Part shown: piece by piece, positions 52,201 through 60,102 of the stretch
Position numbering within the stretch: position 1 is the stretch's first letter
Layout of the letters: the number at the start of each line of letters is the position of its first letter
Assembly: GCF_003076635.1 (NCBI RefSeq)
Contig: NZ_QDKG01000002.1
Location: 556,077-620,076, forward strand
Direction: 5' to 3'
DNA length: 64,000 nucleotides
Origin: Sphingobacterium corticibacter
GTDB taxonomy: Bacteria; Bacteroidota; Bacteroidia; Sphingobacteriales; Sphingobacteriaceae
Translations under genes and position numbers: made by a program
The notes under the pieces: model-generated
Databases searched by the model: none
What the model saw: only the letters and a program-made list of their open reading frames with translations
Told to the model about the DNA's origin: nothing

Positions 52201-53796
52201 ATGAAAGCCACATACATCGACTATAAAGATACCAACAGTTTTTCGCAAACATTATTGGCTTACCTCGATGGCGACCCCAAATTGGCACCATTCTATGGTC
52301 ATCGACCAACGATAGAAAACTTCGGTAAACAGATTGCTGAAAAAGCTTCTTTCCCCAAAGCTACTCGTGAGCTGTTGGTAGAGCAACTGCAGCTTCAATA
52401 TGCAGATTTGTTGGAAACCGCTCCTTTGGTTGCGGAGCAGATTACCGCTTTAGGCGATGCAAAGACATTCACGGTTGTGACCGGTCATCAACTCAATATC
52501 TTCACCGGACCCCTTTATTTTATTTTCAAGATCGTATCAGCCATTAGGCTGGCAAGAGATCTTAAAAAAGCATATCCCGACAACCATTTTGTACCGGTGT
52601 ATTGGATGGCGACGGAAGATCATGATTTTGCGGAGATCAACCATACGCGTGTACACGGAAAAAAAGTAAGTTGGGATACGCCAGCTATTTCGGCTACTGG
52701 GAGAATGTCTACCGCAGATATTGCGGCTACCGTGCGAGAGTATATCGGCATGTTAGGTCTATCCGGTCATTCGCAAGATTTGGCGCAATTAGTAGAAAAT
52801 GCTTACCTGAAAAACCGGTCATTAGCCGATGCCACGCGCACATTGGTGCACGAATTATTTAAAGAATACGGTTTGCTGATTGTGGATGCCGATCGGCCGG
52901 CATTGAAAAAAGTGTTTGCTCCGATTATCGAACAAGATATCCTGTCGGAGAATAGTTTCAAAGCGATAGAAGCAACTTCTGCCGAGCTTAATAAAGAAGG
53001 TTTTGCGACGCAGGTGAATGCGCGCGAGATCAATTTCTTTTACCTGACGGATGAATACCGCGAACGCATCGTGCGTACTTCCGACGGTCGGTTTGAAGTG
53101 TTGCATCAACAGCGCTATTTCAGTGAGGTAGAGTTGCGGGAAGAGATTGCATCTCATCCGGAGCGATTCAGTCCTAATGTGGTGATGCGTCCGCTTTATC
53201 AGGAACTTATTTTGCCGAATCTGGCATATATCGGTGGTGGTGCCGAGATCGTATATTGGTTGCAATTGAAAGCCAACTTCGATCAATACAATACCCCATT
53301 CCCCATCTTGGTGCCGCGCAATTCGGCGATCGTGACAGAAGATGCCGTTGTTGGCAAGATCTTTCGGCTAGATCTTACCTTGAAGAGTATTTTTAAGCCG
53401 CTGGACGTATTAAAGAATGATTATGTCAAGCGTTATACCAAGCATCGCTTGACTTTGCGAGATGAATGGATGGAATTGAATGCCATCTTCGGTAAGATGA
53501 AGCTACGTACGCACAAGATTGATCCAAGTTTAGGTCCAAGTACTGAAGCAGTGAAAGCGCGTCTTAAAAAGGCGATTAACAGCTTGGAGAAAAAGCTGTT
53601 GAAAGCAGACAAGAGAAATCATCAGGATGGTTTAATTCAGATTGAGCGAGTGAAAGATCGGCTATTCCCAGGCGGTGGATTACAAGAACGATCGGAGAAT
53701 TTTGCCACCTTGTATGTGAAGTATGGTGATGAACTTATTGAAGAACTTGTTACGTATTTCAACCCCTTAGATTTTAAGTTCACAATTTTGTATTAA
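52201..53796 (+). CDS. bshC: Bacillithiol biosynthesis cysteine-adding enzyme BshC
   Basis: 531 residues, the family length. Motifs: TGHQLNIFTGPLYFIFKI near 98-115, VPVYWMATEDHDFAEINH near 134-151, and GGAEIVYWLQLKANF near 345-359, with a C-terminal coiled coil around 445-490. BshC joins cysteine to GlcN-malate in the last step of bacillithiol synthesis. bshA and bshB are not in the window. A TAnnTTTG-like TACTTTTG lies at 52168-52175, 25 nt upstream, and could be its promoter. The gene is monocistronic by position. Confidence 0.95.
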   Translation: MKATYIDYKDTNSFSQTLLAYLDGDPKLAPFYGHRPTIENFGKQIAEKASFPKATRELLVEQLQLQYADLLETAPLVAEQITALGDAKTFTVVTGHQLNIFTGPLYFIFKIVSAIRLARDLKKAYPDNHFVPVYWMATEDHDFAEINHTRVHGKKVSWDTPAISATGRMSTADIAATVREYIGMLGLSGHSQDLAQLVENAYLKNRSLADATRTLVHELFKEYGLLIVDADRPALKKVFAPIIEQDILSENSFKAIEATSAELNKEGFATQVNAREINFFYLTDEYRERIVRTSDGRFEVLHQQRYFSEVELREEIASHPERFSPNVVMRPLYQELILPNLAYIGGGAEIVYWLQLKANFDQYNTPFPILVPRNSAIVTEDAVVGKIFRLDLTLKSIFKPLDVLKNDYVKRYTKHRLTLRDEWMELNAIFGKMKLRTHKIDPSLGPSTEAVKARLKKAINSLEKKLLKADKRNHQDGLIQIERVKDRLFPGGGLQERSENFATLYVKYGDELIEELVTYFNPLDFKFTILY

Positions 53797-53869
53797 TAAT
53801 TTGATTCTTCAAAGATGACGTGCGCGTGTTTTTGGAGGAAATAAAACCGTCTGATAAGTGAAACAACTG

Positions 53870-53900
53870 TTTGATTTACAGATATAAAATTTTATCTTTG
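53870..53900 (+). promoter_or_regulatory. Consensus Bacteroidota promoter upstream of the HU gene (distal)
   Basis: TTTG at 53870-53873, exactly 19 nt, then TATCTTTG at 53893-53900. This is a full -33/-7 match. Transcription would start near 53905 and leave a leader of about 170 nt before the HU ATG at 54079. Confidence 0.8.
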
Positions 53901-53902
53901 CG

Positions 53903-53974
53903 ATTCCTTTTTTAAGGAGTTGAAGTTTGACTATGAATATCGCGATGATGGGATTATATGCCCTAATTGGCTAA
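53903..53974 (+). other. HU leader: hairpin over a Shine-Dalgarno-like site, then a 13-codon frame
   Basis: Directly after the distal promoter, 53903-53909 and 53914-53920 can pair (one G-T) around TTTT. The right arm contains AAGGAG (53914-53919). An ATG at 53933 opens a 13-codon frame (MNIAMMGLYALIG) ending in TAA at 53972-53974. I see no known riboswitch here. This may be a leader peptide with a masked ribosome site, or chance. The 282-nt gap from 53797 to 54078 has no other gene. Confidence 0.4.
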
Positions 53975-54011
53975 AAAACGATATTTATTTTTAAACATCA
54001 ATATAAAGCGA

Positions 54012-54019
54012 TACCTTTG
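54012..54019 (+). promoter_or_regulatory. Second -7 promoter element for the HU gene (proximal)
   Basis: TACCTTTG, a perfect TAnnTTTG, 59 nt before the HU start. The -33 region is a T-rich stretch without a clear TTG. Confidence 0.55.
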
Positions 54020-54078
54020 CGTCCCCAAAGTGCTGTGCGCCTAGGGGTTGTAATGAAAATTCAGTATATAAGCACAAT

Positions 54079-54366
54079 ATGACTAAAGCAGAAATCATCG
54101 CAGAAATCTCAAACAAGACAGGTTTGGAGAAAGTAGATGTTCAGGAAACAGTAGAAGCATTCTTTAAGGTAGTAAAAGGAGCCATGGTAGGTGGCGAGAA
54201 CGTGTACGTAAGAGGTTTTGGCAGTTTCGTAGTGAAGAAAAGAGCTGAGAAAACTGCGCGTAACATTTCTAAAAACACCGCAATTATTATCCCTGAGCAT
54301 TTTGTTCCAAGCTTCAAGCCTGCCAAAGTGTTTGTAGAGAAAGTAAAAAGCGGCAACAAGAAATAA
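54079..54366 (+). CDS. HU/IHF-family DNA-binding protein
   Basis: 95 residues, one HU fold. Helical start MTKAEIIAEISNKTGLEKVD at 1-20; strand region ENVYVRGFGSFVVKKRAEKTARNISKNTAIIIPEH near 46-80, with the arm tip shown by the Asn-Ile-Ser segment; end FKPAKVFVEKVK. It bends and compacts DNA as a dimer. It has two upstream promoters and is followed 6 nt later by a TPR protein gene with a TTG start, likely in the same message. Confidence 0.96.
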   Translation: MTKAEIIAEISNKTGLEKVDVQETVEAFFKVVKGAMVGGENVYVRGFGSFVVKKRAEKTARNISKNTAIIIPEHFVPSFKPAKVFVEKVKSGNKK

Positions 54367-54372
54367 TCAAAC

Positions 54373-55215
54373 TTGAAAAAGACTAAACAAATACAGATAG
54401 CGGTTGTGCTAGGAGTAGTTCTAATAATGGGACTGCTATTGGCACAGCCTATCAAAGGTTTAGTGACAGAGCCTCAGGTCGAGGAAACGGCAAGCAGCGG
54501 TGGCGGCATGCGCATGTTTACCATGGAAGATGTATCTGCCATGTCTAAGCAAGGTATAAACCCAACATTGGCTGATGAGATTAGCAAATTGGAGGGGCAA
54601 TTAGCTGGTAGTGAAGGCGAAGATCGCATTGCCATTTTGGAGCAGATTGCTCAGAAATGGGATGATCTAGCCAAATTTGCACCGCAAGGATTCGTTTATG
54701 AAGAGATGGCCAAAACCAATCCGAAATTCGAATACTGGTTGCAGGCAGGTGATGCTTATCGCAAAGCCTATACTAATTTGCAAGATACCGTCTTAGCAAG
54801 AGAGCTAAACCGTCTTGCCATGGATTCGTATCAGCAAGCTGTAGATTTGGATGGGAGTAGCTTAGCTGCAAAAACCGGTCTTGGCGCTACGATGGTAACG
54901 GGAACTAACAATCCTATGGCAGGAATTGCTATATTGCGAGAAGTTGTGGCGATCGATCCAAAAAACCTAGAAGCCAACAAAACATTAGGTTTGTTTTCTA
55001 TGCAGTCAAGACAATTTGACCGCGCTGTAGATCGCTTTCTTACCGTCATCGAGATCAAGCCCGATGCAGAATCGTATTTTTATCTAGCAACAAGCTATGA
55101 AAATATTGGGTTGAAAAATGAAGCTATTGCCGCTTTTCAAAAAAGCAAGGAAATGGCTGCAGATCCGACCCTCTCCCAATTCATCGAACGTAGAATCGAA
55201 GAGTTGAGCAAGTAA
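54373..55215 (+). CDS. Membrane-anchored TPR protein with TTG start
   Basis: 280 residues if started at TTG 54373, which gives a basic start (MKKTKQIQ) and a hydrophobic anchor at about 8-27 (IAVVLGVVLIMGLLLAQP). The next in-frame ATG (54427) would cut this anchor in half, so TTG is preferred. A Gly/Ser linker (ASSGGGMR) precedes TPR repeats from about 110-275 (AYRKAYTNLQD, ALDSYQQAVDLDGSSLAAK-like units, KPDAESYFYLATSYENIGLKNEA). It probably forms a scaffold on the periplasmic side. It lies 6 nt after the HU gene and just upstream of the COX24-like and rng genes. Confidence 0.82.
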   Translation: MKKTKQIQIAVVLGVVLIMGLLLAQPIKGLVTEPQVEETASSGGGMRMFTMEDVSAMSKQGINPTLADEISKLEGQLAGSEGEDRIAILEQIAQKWDDLAKFAPQGFVYEEMAKTNPKFEYWLQAGDAYRKAYTNLQDTVLARELNRLAMDSYQQAVDLDGSSLAAKTGLGATMVTGTNNPMAGIAILREVVAIDPKNLEANKTLGLFSMQSRQFDRAVDRFLTVIEIKPDAESYFYLATSYENIGLKNEAIAAFQKSKEMAADPTLSQFIERRIEELSK

Positions 55216-55255
55216 TTAACATATTATTTTATAATCATTTAAAAACATTAAAGCT

Positions 55256-55345
55256 ATGCCAAGCGGAAAGAAAAGAAAAAGACACAAAATGGCTACTCAC
55301 AAACGCAAAAAACGTTTAAGAAAAAACAGACATAAGAAGAAATAA
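55256..55345 (+). CDS. 29-residue COX24/AURKAIP1-like, highly basic protein
   Basis: 29 residues: MPSGKKRKRHKMATHKRKKR then LRKNRHKKK. About two thirds are Lys, Arg or His. The core KRKRHKMATHKRKKRLRK matches the AURKAIP1/COX24 domain shared by mitochondrial mS38 and the mycobacterial small-subunit protein bS22. It therefore likely binds rRNA in the small subunit, which is inferred. It lies between the TPR gene (40 nt) and rng, and a strong hairpin follows. Confidence 0.8.
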   Translation: MPSGKKRKRHKMATHKRKKRLRKNRHKKK

Positions 55346-55392
55346 GTTGATCTCTCTGTTTAGCGGAGAGAGACATTTATTGTCATCGTGGA

Positions 55393-55429
55393 ACAATTCT
55401 CTCACTTCAAAATGGCGTGAGAGAATTGT
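55393..55429 (+). terminator. Hairpin terminator after the COX24-like gene
   Basis: A perfect 13-bp stem (55393-55405 with 55417-55429) around an 11-nt loop, with C-G then a T-run following. It separates the small gene from rng, which must have its own promoter. A smaller hairpin, CTCTCT/AGAGAG, lies just upstream at about 55351-55371. Confidence 0.75.
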
Positions 55430-55513
55430 CCGTTTTTAATTAAACAATTTTGTTTTATTGGACCAAGAAAGGATATGGAGCGAGTCTGTATCTGTCCATA
55501 ATTGAAATAGCTG

Positions 55514-57067
55514 TTGGTAAAGGAATTAATCATCGATTCAACTCCCGAAAAGGGGGTGACTATTGCTTTACTACAAGACAAGCAGTTGGTAGAACTGAAC
55601 ACCGAAAAAGTGGATAACCACTATGCGGTGGGTGATATTTACCTCGGTCGTATAAAAAAGATTATGCCAGGGCTCAATGCGGCATTCGTAGACGTAGGAT
55701 ACGAAAAAGACGCATTCCTGCATTACCTCGACCTTGGTCCACAAGTCCAGTCACTACTCAAGCTATCTCGAATAGTAAAGAACGGCAGTTATCAAGAGAA
55801 ACTGCTCAGTAGTTTAAAACTCGAGAAAGATATCGATAAGGCAGGGAAGATCTCGGACATACTGTCCAAGAATACACTCATTCCTGTGCAGATAGCCAAA
55901 GAACCTATTTCGACCAAAGGCCCTCGCCTGAGTTCGGATTTATCTATCGCAGGCCGCTTTGCGGTTCTTGTCCCTTTCTCCAGTTCTGTTTCCATCTCCA
56001 AGCGAATCAAAGGTAACGCCGAGCGTAACCGCCTAAAGAAGATTGTCGAAAGCATCAAACCACCAAACTTTGGGGTTATCATCCGCACCGTATCCGAAGG
56101 AAAAGGTGTAGAAGAGCTACAGAAGGATCTGCAGGATTTGATTTCTAAGTGGGAACGGTTTACCAAGCGCCTGAAAGATGTGGAACCTGCGCAAAAAGTG
56201 CTGGGCGAAATGGATCGTGCTTCCACCATACTCCGTGATATTTTGACCGACGAATTCAGTCATATTTACGTGAGCGACTCTGGAATCTATGACGAGGTAA
56301 AATCCTATGTACAGGAGATCTCGCCAGATCTGGAGCGAATCGTGAAGTTCTATAAAAGCAAAGAACCTATCTTCGAACATTATGGTGTAGAGAAGCAGAT
56401 TAAAGCATCTTTTGGCAGAACGGTAAACCTACACGGTGGCGCTTATCTCGTAATCGAGCATACTGAAGCGTTGCACGTGATAGATGTAAACAGCGGAAAC
56501 CGCATTGCCAGCAAAGAGAACCAGGAAGATAATGCACTCCTAGTAAACAAGGAAGCGGCCAAAGAAATTGCGCGTCAGCTTCGCTTGCGCGATATGGGCG
56601 GTATTGTGGTGATCGATTTTATTGATATGCACAAAGCCACTAATCGCAAGGATCTGTATGTATTCTTGAAGGAATGTATGGCTGGCGATCGTGCCCGACA
56701 TACCATCTTGCCACCGAGTAAATTCGGTTTGGTACAAATCACTCGTCAACGGGTTCGCCCAGAAATGAGCGTGGTAACCAGCGAAAAGTGTCCGGCGTGT
56801 GATGGTACGGGAGAGATTCGATCAAGTATTGTTCTGTTAGATGATATTGAAAGTAATTTGAGCTTCATCCTGCAAGAACAAAATGAGAAAAGCATTTCCC
56901 TTTTTGTGCATCCTTACATTGATGCATACATCAAAAAAGGTTGGATCTCAAGGCGTTTAAAGTGGTTCCTGAAGTACGGTAAATGGATTAAAGTCAAACC
57001 CGTGGCTTCGTATTATTTGACTGAATTTCATTTCTTCAACGCAAAAGAAGAAGAAATCAAGTTGTAG
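55514..57067 (+). CDS. Ribonuclease G/E family endoribonuclease, TTG start
   Basis: 517 residues. The family start VKELIIDSTPEKGVTIALLQ follows a TTG at 55514; no ATG is nearby, so TTG is the start. An S1 domain lies at about 35-130 (YAVGDIYLGRIKKIMPGLNAAFVDVGYEKDAF, read in part). Catalytic aspartates are in LHVIDVNSGN near 320-329 and GGIVVIDFIDM near 360-370. The zinc-link CPACDGTGE lies near 430. Length fits RNase G/CafA rather than RNase E, since no C-terminal scaffold is present. It processes rRNA and decays mRNA. Confidence 0.95.
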   Translation: MVKELIIDSTPEKGVTIALLQDKQLVELNTEKVDNHYAVGDIYLGRIKKIMPGLNAAFVDVGYEKDAFLHYLDLGPQVQSLLKLSRIVKNGSYQEKLLSSLKLEKDIDKAGKISDILSKNTLIPVQIAKEPISTKGPRLSSDLSIAGRFAVLVPFSSSVSISKRIKGNAERNRLKKIVESIKPPNFGVIIRTVSEGKGVEELQKDLQDLISKWERFTKRLKDVEPAQKVLGEMDRASTILRDILTDEFSHIYVSDSGIYDEVKSYVQEISPDLERIVKFYKSKEPIFEHYGVEKQIKASFGRTVNLHGGAYLVIEHTEALHVIDVNSGNRIASKENQEDNALLVNKEAAKEIARQLRLRDMGGIVVIDFIDMHKATNRKDLYVFLKECMAGDRARHTILPPSKFGLVQITRQRVRPEMSVVTSEKCPACDGTGEIRSSIVLLDDIESNLSFILQEQNEKSISLFVHPYIDAYIKKGWISRRLKWFLKYGKWIKVKPVASYYLTEFHFFNAKEEEIKL

Positions 57068-57082
57068 TCATCAAGACATTAC

Positions 57083-57119
57083 AAAAAGGTCGTTATCCGA
57101 ATAGGGTAACGACCTTTTT
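57083..57119 (+). terminator. Bidirectional terminator between rng and the nitroreductase gene
   Basis: A perfect 13-bp stem (57083-57095 with 57107-57119), extended by three further pairs in the loop. T-rich and A-rich tails on both sides suit both convergent genes. Confidence 0.85.
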
Positions 57120-57124
57120 TGTGC

Positions 57125-57757
57125 TTACATCTCTACGACAAATTCTTCTAATGGCTGTCGCACTTTCTTCATCGGTGCTAACCAATCGCGTTCTTTGTCG
57201 GCGTAGCCAATATACATCAAGCTCACACTTTTTAAGCCTAACTCTTGCAATCCTAATACGCGATCTACAGCCGCGTTATCAAAACCTTCTGCCGGTGTGC
57301 TGTCAATTTTCAGTTCGGCTGCTTGTGCCAAGGCCAATCCCAAAGCAATATAGGTTTGTCTAGCAATGTGCGCAAAATTAGCATCAGCAGCTTCGTCTAG
57401 GTACATCTCTTTTAGCTTATCTGTATAATTTACGAATCGGCCGCGAGGAAGATCGCGAACATCTGTCGTAAGGTCATACACCGTATCGATACGTTCTGCA
57501 GTATATCTGTCCCATGCAGCGAATACTAAGATGTGCGAACACTCGCGTACGCAATCTGCGTTTAGTGCTGTAGGCGCAATTTGATCACGAAGTTCTGAAT
57601 CTTTTAGCACAATCACTTTGAAAGGTTGCAAGCCCGATGAGGTAGGGGCTAATCGGGCTGCTTCTACTATTTTATTAAGATCGTCTTGACTTACTTTTTT
57701 GGTCGGATCGTATGCTTTACAGGCGTGTCGCCAGTTTAAATCTTCTATTAATGACAT
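57125..57757 (-). CDS. Nitroreductase-family NAD(P)H-dependent flavoenzyme
   Basis: 210 residues. Opening RHACKAYDPTKKVSQDDLNKIVEAARLAPTSSGLQPF near 10-45 is the FMN-binding signature. The later IARQTYIALGLALAQAAELKIDSTPAEGFD and VLGLQELGLKSVSLMYIGYAD complete the fold. It probably reduces quinones or nitro groups with FMN. It is the last gene of the ohrR-ohr-DUF1304-nitroreductase row, starting 52 nt after the DUF1304 stop. That places it with peroxide defence. Confidence 0.92.
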   Translation of the reverse strand: MSLIEDLNWRHACKAYDPTKKVSQDDLNKIVEAARLAPTSSGLQPFKVIVLKDSELRDQIAPTALNADCVRECSHILVFAAWDRYTAERIDTVYDLTTDVRDLPRGRFVNYTDKLKEMYLDEAADANFAHIARQTYIALGLALAQAAELKIDSTPAEGFDNAAVDRVLGLQELGLKSVSLMYIGYADKERDWLAPMKKVRQPLEEFVVEM

Positions 57758-57809
57758 TCTTTATTAATTTATTGGGTATGATATATGTACTTATTTTTTT
57801 ATAGGTATA

Positions 57810-58190
57810 TTAATAAAACAGAAATCGAGAGACAAGTGCTGCGACCATAGCTAAGATTGCTGGAATCCCCTGCTTCACCAGTATACTTTTGGATGCAGTA
57901 GCAGCACCATATACGGCTGCTATGATCACGCAGCCCAGAAAGAACAGCCGTATGTTCGATGACCAAATTGGATCAGCTACGAAGAAACTCCAACCCAGAC
58001 CAGCTGCCAAGAACCCATTATATAATCCTTGATTGGCCGCTAGGCCTTTTGTTGGTTTGAATAATTCTGCTGGCAGTGATTTTCCAAACGTTTTCTTGCC
58101 GACGGTCTCCCAAGCAAACATCTCCATCCATAATATATAGATGTGTTCGATGGCTACTACAGCAGTCAATATACTTGCGATGATTTCCAT
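57810..58190 (-). CDS. DUF1304-family membrane protein
   Basis: 126 residues with four predicted spans: about 3-22, 54-74, 78-98 and 105-124. Motif HIYILWMEMFAWE near 17-29 with LAANQGLYNGFLAAGL near 50-65 is the DUF1304 signature. Function unknown; it is commonly beside ohr or oxidoreductase genes. It starts 9 nt after ohr and shares the message. Confidence 0.9.
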   Translation of the reverse strand: MEIIASILTAVVAIEHIYILWMEMFAWETVGKKTFGKSLPAELFKPTKGLAANQGLYNGFLAAGLGWSFFVADPIWSSNIRLFFLGCVIIAAVYGAATASKSILVKQGIPAILAMVAALVSRFLFY

Positions 58191-58199
58191 AGATGCTAT

Positions 58200-58625
58200 C
58201 TAGTCGTTATTTGTAACGGTTAGTTTCACATCGATATTATTACGCGTAGCATTGGAGTAAGGGCATATTAGATGTGCCTTTTCGACAAGTCCTTGTGCCT
58301 CTTCTTGCGAAACGCCAGGAACATTTACTTGTAGCTCTGCTGCTAATCCAAAACCACCACCTTCAATTTGTCCAATACCTACCACAGCGGTTACGGAAGT
58401 TTCTCCAGCAGGCGATTTCTCTTTTTTGATCACCAGCGTCAAGGCACTATCAAAGCAAGCGGCATAACCCGCCGCAAATAACATTTCTGGATTGGCATGA
58501 TCATCATTTTTTCCACCTAATCCTTTGGGCATTCTTACGTCGATATCTAAGACGCCATTTTCACTCTTTACGTGCCCTTCTCTACCTCCGGTAGCGGTAG
58601 CACCAATACGATACATTTCTTTCAT
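58200..58625 (-). CDS. ohr: Organic hydroperoxide reductase Ohr (OsmC family)
   Basis: 141 residues. Active-site Cys57 in AAGYAACFDSAL and Cys121 in HLICPYSNATR, with the conserved Arg15 in GGREGHV, all at the usual spacing. Ohr reduces organic hydroperoxides with dihydrolipoamide-linked thiols. It lies 4 nt after the ohrR-like gene and 9 nt before DUF1304. Regulation through the operator at 59100-59111 is likely. Confidence 0.95.
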   Translation of the reverse strand: MKEMYRIGATATGGREGHVKSENGVLDIDVRMPKGLGGKNDDHANPEMLFAAGYAACFDSALTLVIKKEKSPAGETSVTAVVGIGQIEGGGFGLAAELQVNVPGVSQEEAQGLVEKAHLICPYSNATRNNIDVKLTVTNND

Positions 58626-58629
58626 GACT

Positions 58630-59076
58630 TTAAATTTTACGTATGTTTTTACGGATTTTGCAAATAATGTGTTGAAGTGTTTTTAGTTCAGCTGCCGACA
58701 CGGGCATCGCCTCCATTAATTTAGACGGTATATTAGCTGCTTCAAACTGCAACTTTGATCCTGCTTCTGTTAGGGAGATGAGTACGCTACGTTCGTCTGT
58801 CGTACTTCGCTTTCTATTCACTAGACCTTTTTGCTCCAATCTTTTGAGCAATGGAGTCAACGTGCCACTATCCAGATCCAGCTGTTCGCCTAATTGAGAA
58901 ACGCTCTGTTCCTCTTTTTCCCACAGCACTAACAATGCCAAATACTGCGGGTACGTGAGATCAAGAGCCTCTAAGAGAGGTCGGTAAGCCGCTACAATAT
59001 CCCGTGCTAATGCATAAATTGGGAAACATAGCTGACTTTTGAGCTTTAACTGTTTGTTATCTTCTACATTATTCAC
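58630..59076 (-). CDS. ohrR: MarR-family peroxide sensor OhrR
   Basis: 148 residues, winged-helix MarR fold (QSVSQLGEQLDLDSGTLTPLL, KRSTTDERSVLISLTEAG). Cys17, Tyr31 and Tyr42 match in spacing the Cys15, Tyr29 and Tyr40 of Bacillus OhrR, where oxidation of that Cys releases DNA. A palindromic operator lies just upstream and overlaps the promoter, so it likely represses its own operon. First gene of ohrR-ohr-DUF1304-nitroreductase. Confidence 0.94.
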   Translation of the reverse strand: MNNVEDNKQLKLKSQLCFPIYALARDIVAAYRPLLEALDLTYPQYLALLVLWEKEEQSVSQLGEQLDLDSGTLTPLLKRLEQKGLVNRKRSTTDERSVLISLTEAGSKLQFEAANIPSKLMEAMPVSAAELKTLQHIICKIRKNIRKI

Positions 59077-59080
59077 ATCA

Positions 59081-59110
59081 CAAAGGTAGATTAATTTAAA
59101 TTGTGCACAA
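59081..59110 (-). promoter_or_regulatory. Promoter of the ohrR operon
   Basis: Read on the minus strand: TTG (59110-59108), 19 nt, TACCTTTG (59088-59081). It is a clear -33/-7 match, and the -7 element ends 4 nt before the ohrR start at 59076, so the leader is very short or absent. Confidence 0.72.
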
Positions 59111-59111
59111 T
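59100..59111. promoter_or_regulatory. OhrR-type operator
   Basis: ATTGTGCACAAT is a perfect 12-bp palindrome. Outer bases TA (59097-59098) and TA (59113-59114) extend the symmetry after one mismatch. It covers the -33 TTG of the operon promoter, so bound OhrR would block transcription. Confidence 0.78.
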
Positions 59112-59190
59112 CTAATTTTGCAAAACTTACATTGGCATTATAAATAGATCAGCGATAGCGCTGACGAAAAACGATATTGGATGTTAATAA

Positions 59191-60099
59191 TTAGGTGAGC
59201 CAATGAATGGCAATACTATCTTTTTCCATTTTCCGGAAGTAAGTCATTTGCCGCTTAGCATAACGTTGAATTTCGATGGTTAGTTTTTCCACCATGGCGT
59301 TATATGATAATGTTCCTTGAAGGTACAAGCTCACATATCGGTATTCTAATCCGTAGTAATCCAGATCTTCGTGACTGAGGCCTAGTAGCAATAAGTTTTG
59401 TACTTCTGTGATCAATCCTTGTTCCAAACGCTGTAATAGTCGTTGATGGACAGCTTCACGTCTTTTTATAAGCGGTGGATTTAATCCAATAGCATAATAA
59501 TGTTGGATGATTCGCTGAGGACTCAAAACCGGATTGTGCTGTTTTAGATATAATATAATTTCTAGGGCACGTACCAAGCGCTTGTGGTTGTGAAAATCTA
59601 TTTTGTAATCGGCAGGAATGCCTAGCTGATGTATGTCGGCGATTAATTGTTCTTTGGAACGTAAAGCCAATTCAGCCTGTAGCGAAAGGTCTTTAGGGAT
59701 TTGTGCGTAGCGCGAATACTGTAAGATAGATTGGATATATGACCCTGTGCCGCCGCAGAGAATGGGTTGTTTGCCACGCGAAACGATATCATCAAATGCG
59801 GCGAAGAAATCCTGTCGGAATCGATCTACCTGATAGCGATCTCCTGGTTCGGCAATGTCGATGAGGTGATATGGGATATCACCGTAAGTGCTTAGATCTT
59901 TCCCCGTTCCGATGTCCATGTGCCGGTACACCTGTCGGGAATCCGCGGAAATGATTTCCCCATTCAGCTCCGCTGCCAAAGAAACGGCTAAAGAAGTTTT
60001 GCCGGAGGCGGTGGGACCAATGATAATTAATAACGAATCAGGCGAAAGATTATCTTTCGCCTGATCTATTATGGTTTTCAAATTCGGCTCGCCGATCAT
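59191..60099 (-). CDS. miaA: tRNA dimethylallyltransferase MiaA
   Basis: 302 residues. P-loop IGPTASGKTSLAV near 27-39, the substrate region SADSRQVYRHMDIGTGKDLS near 54-73, the loop GGTGSYIQSILQ near 118-129, and KRQMTYFRKM near 280-289. It adds the isopentenyl group to A37 of tRNA, the substrate later hydroxylated by MiaE, which is also encoded here. It begins just after (3 nt) the oxidoreductase gene on the same strand, so the two are likely co-transcribed. Confidence 0.95.
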   Translation of the reverse strand: MIGEPNLKTIIDQAKDNLSPDSLLIIIGPTASGKTSLAVSLAAELNGEIISADSRQVYRHMDIGTGKDLSTYGDIPYHLIDIAEPGDRYQVDRFRQDFFAAFDDIVSRGKQPILCGGTGSYIQSILQYSRYAQIPKDLSLQAELALRSKEQLIADIHQLGIPADYKIDFHNHKRLVRALEIILYLKQHNPVLSPQRIIQHYYAIGLNPPLIKRREAVHQRLLQRLEQGLITEVQNLLLLGLSHEDLDYYGLEYRYVSLYLQGTLSYNAMVEKLTIEIQRYAKRQMTYFRKMEKDSIAIHWLT

Positions 60100-60102
60100 G
60101 AA

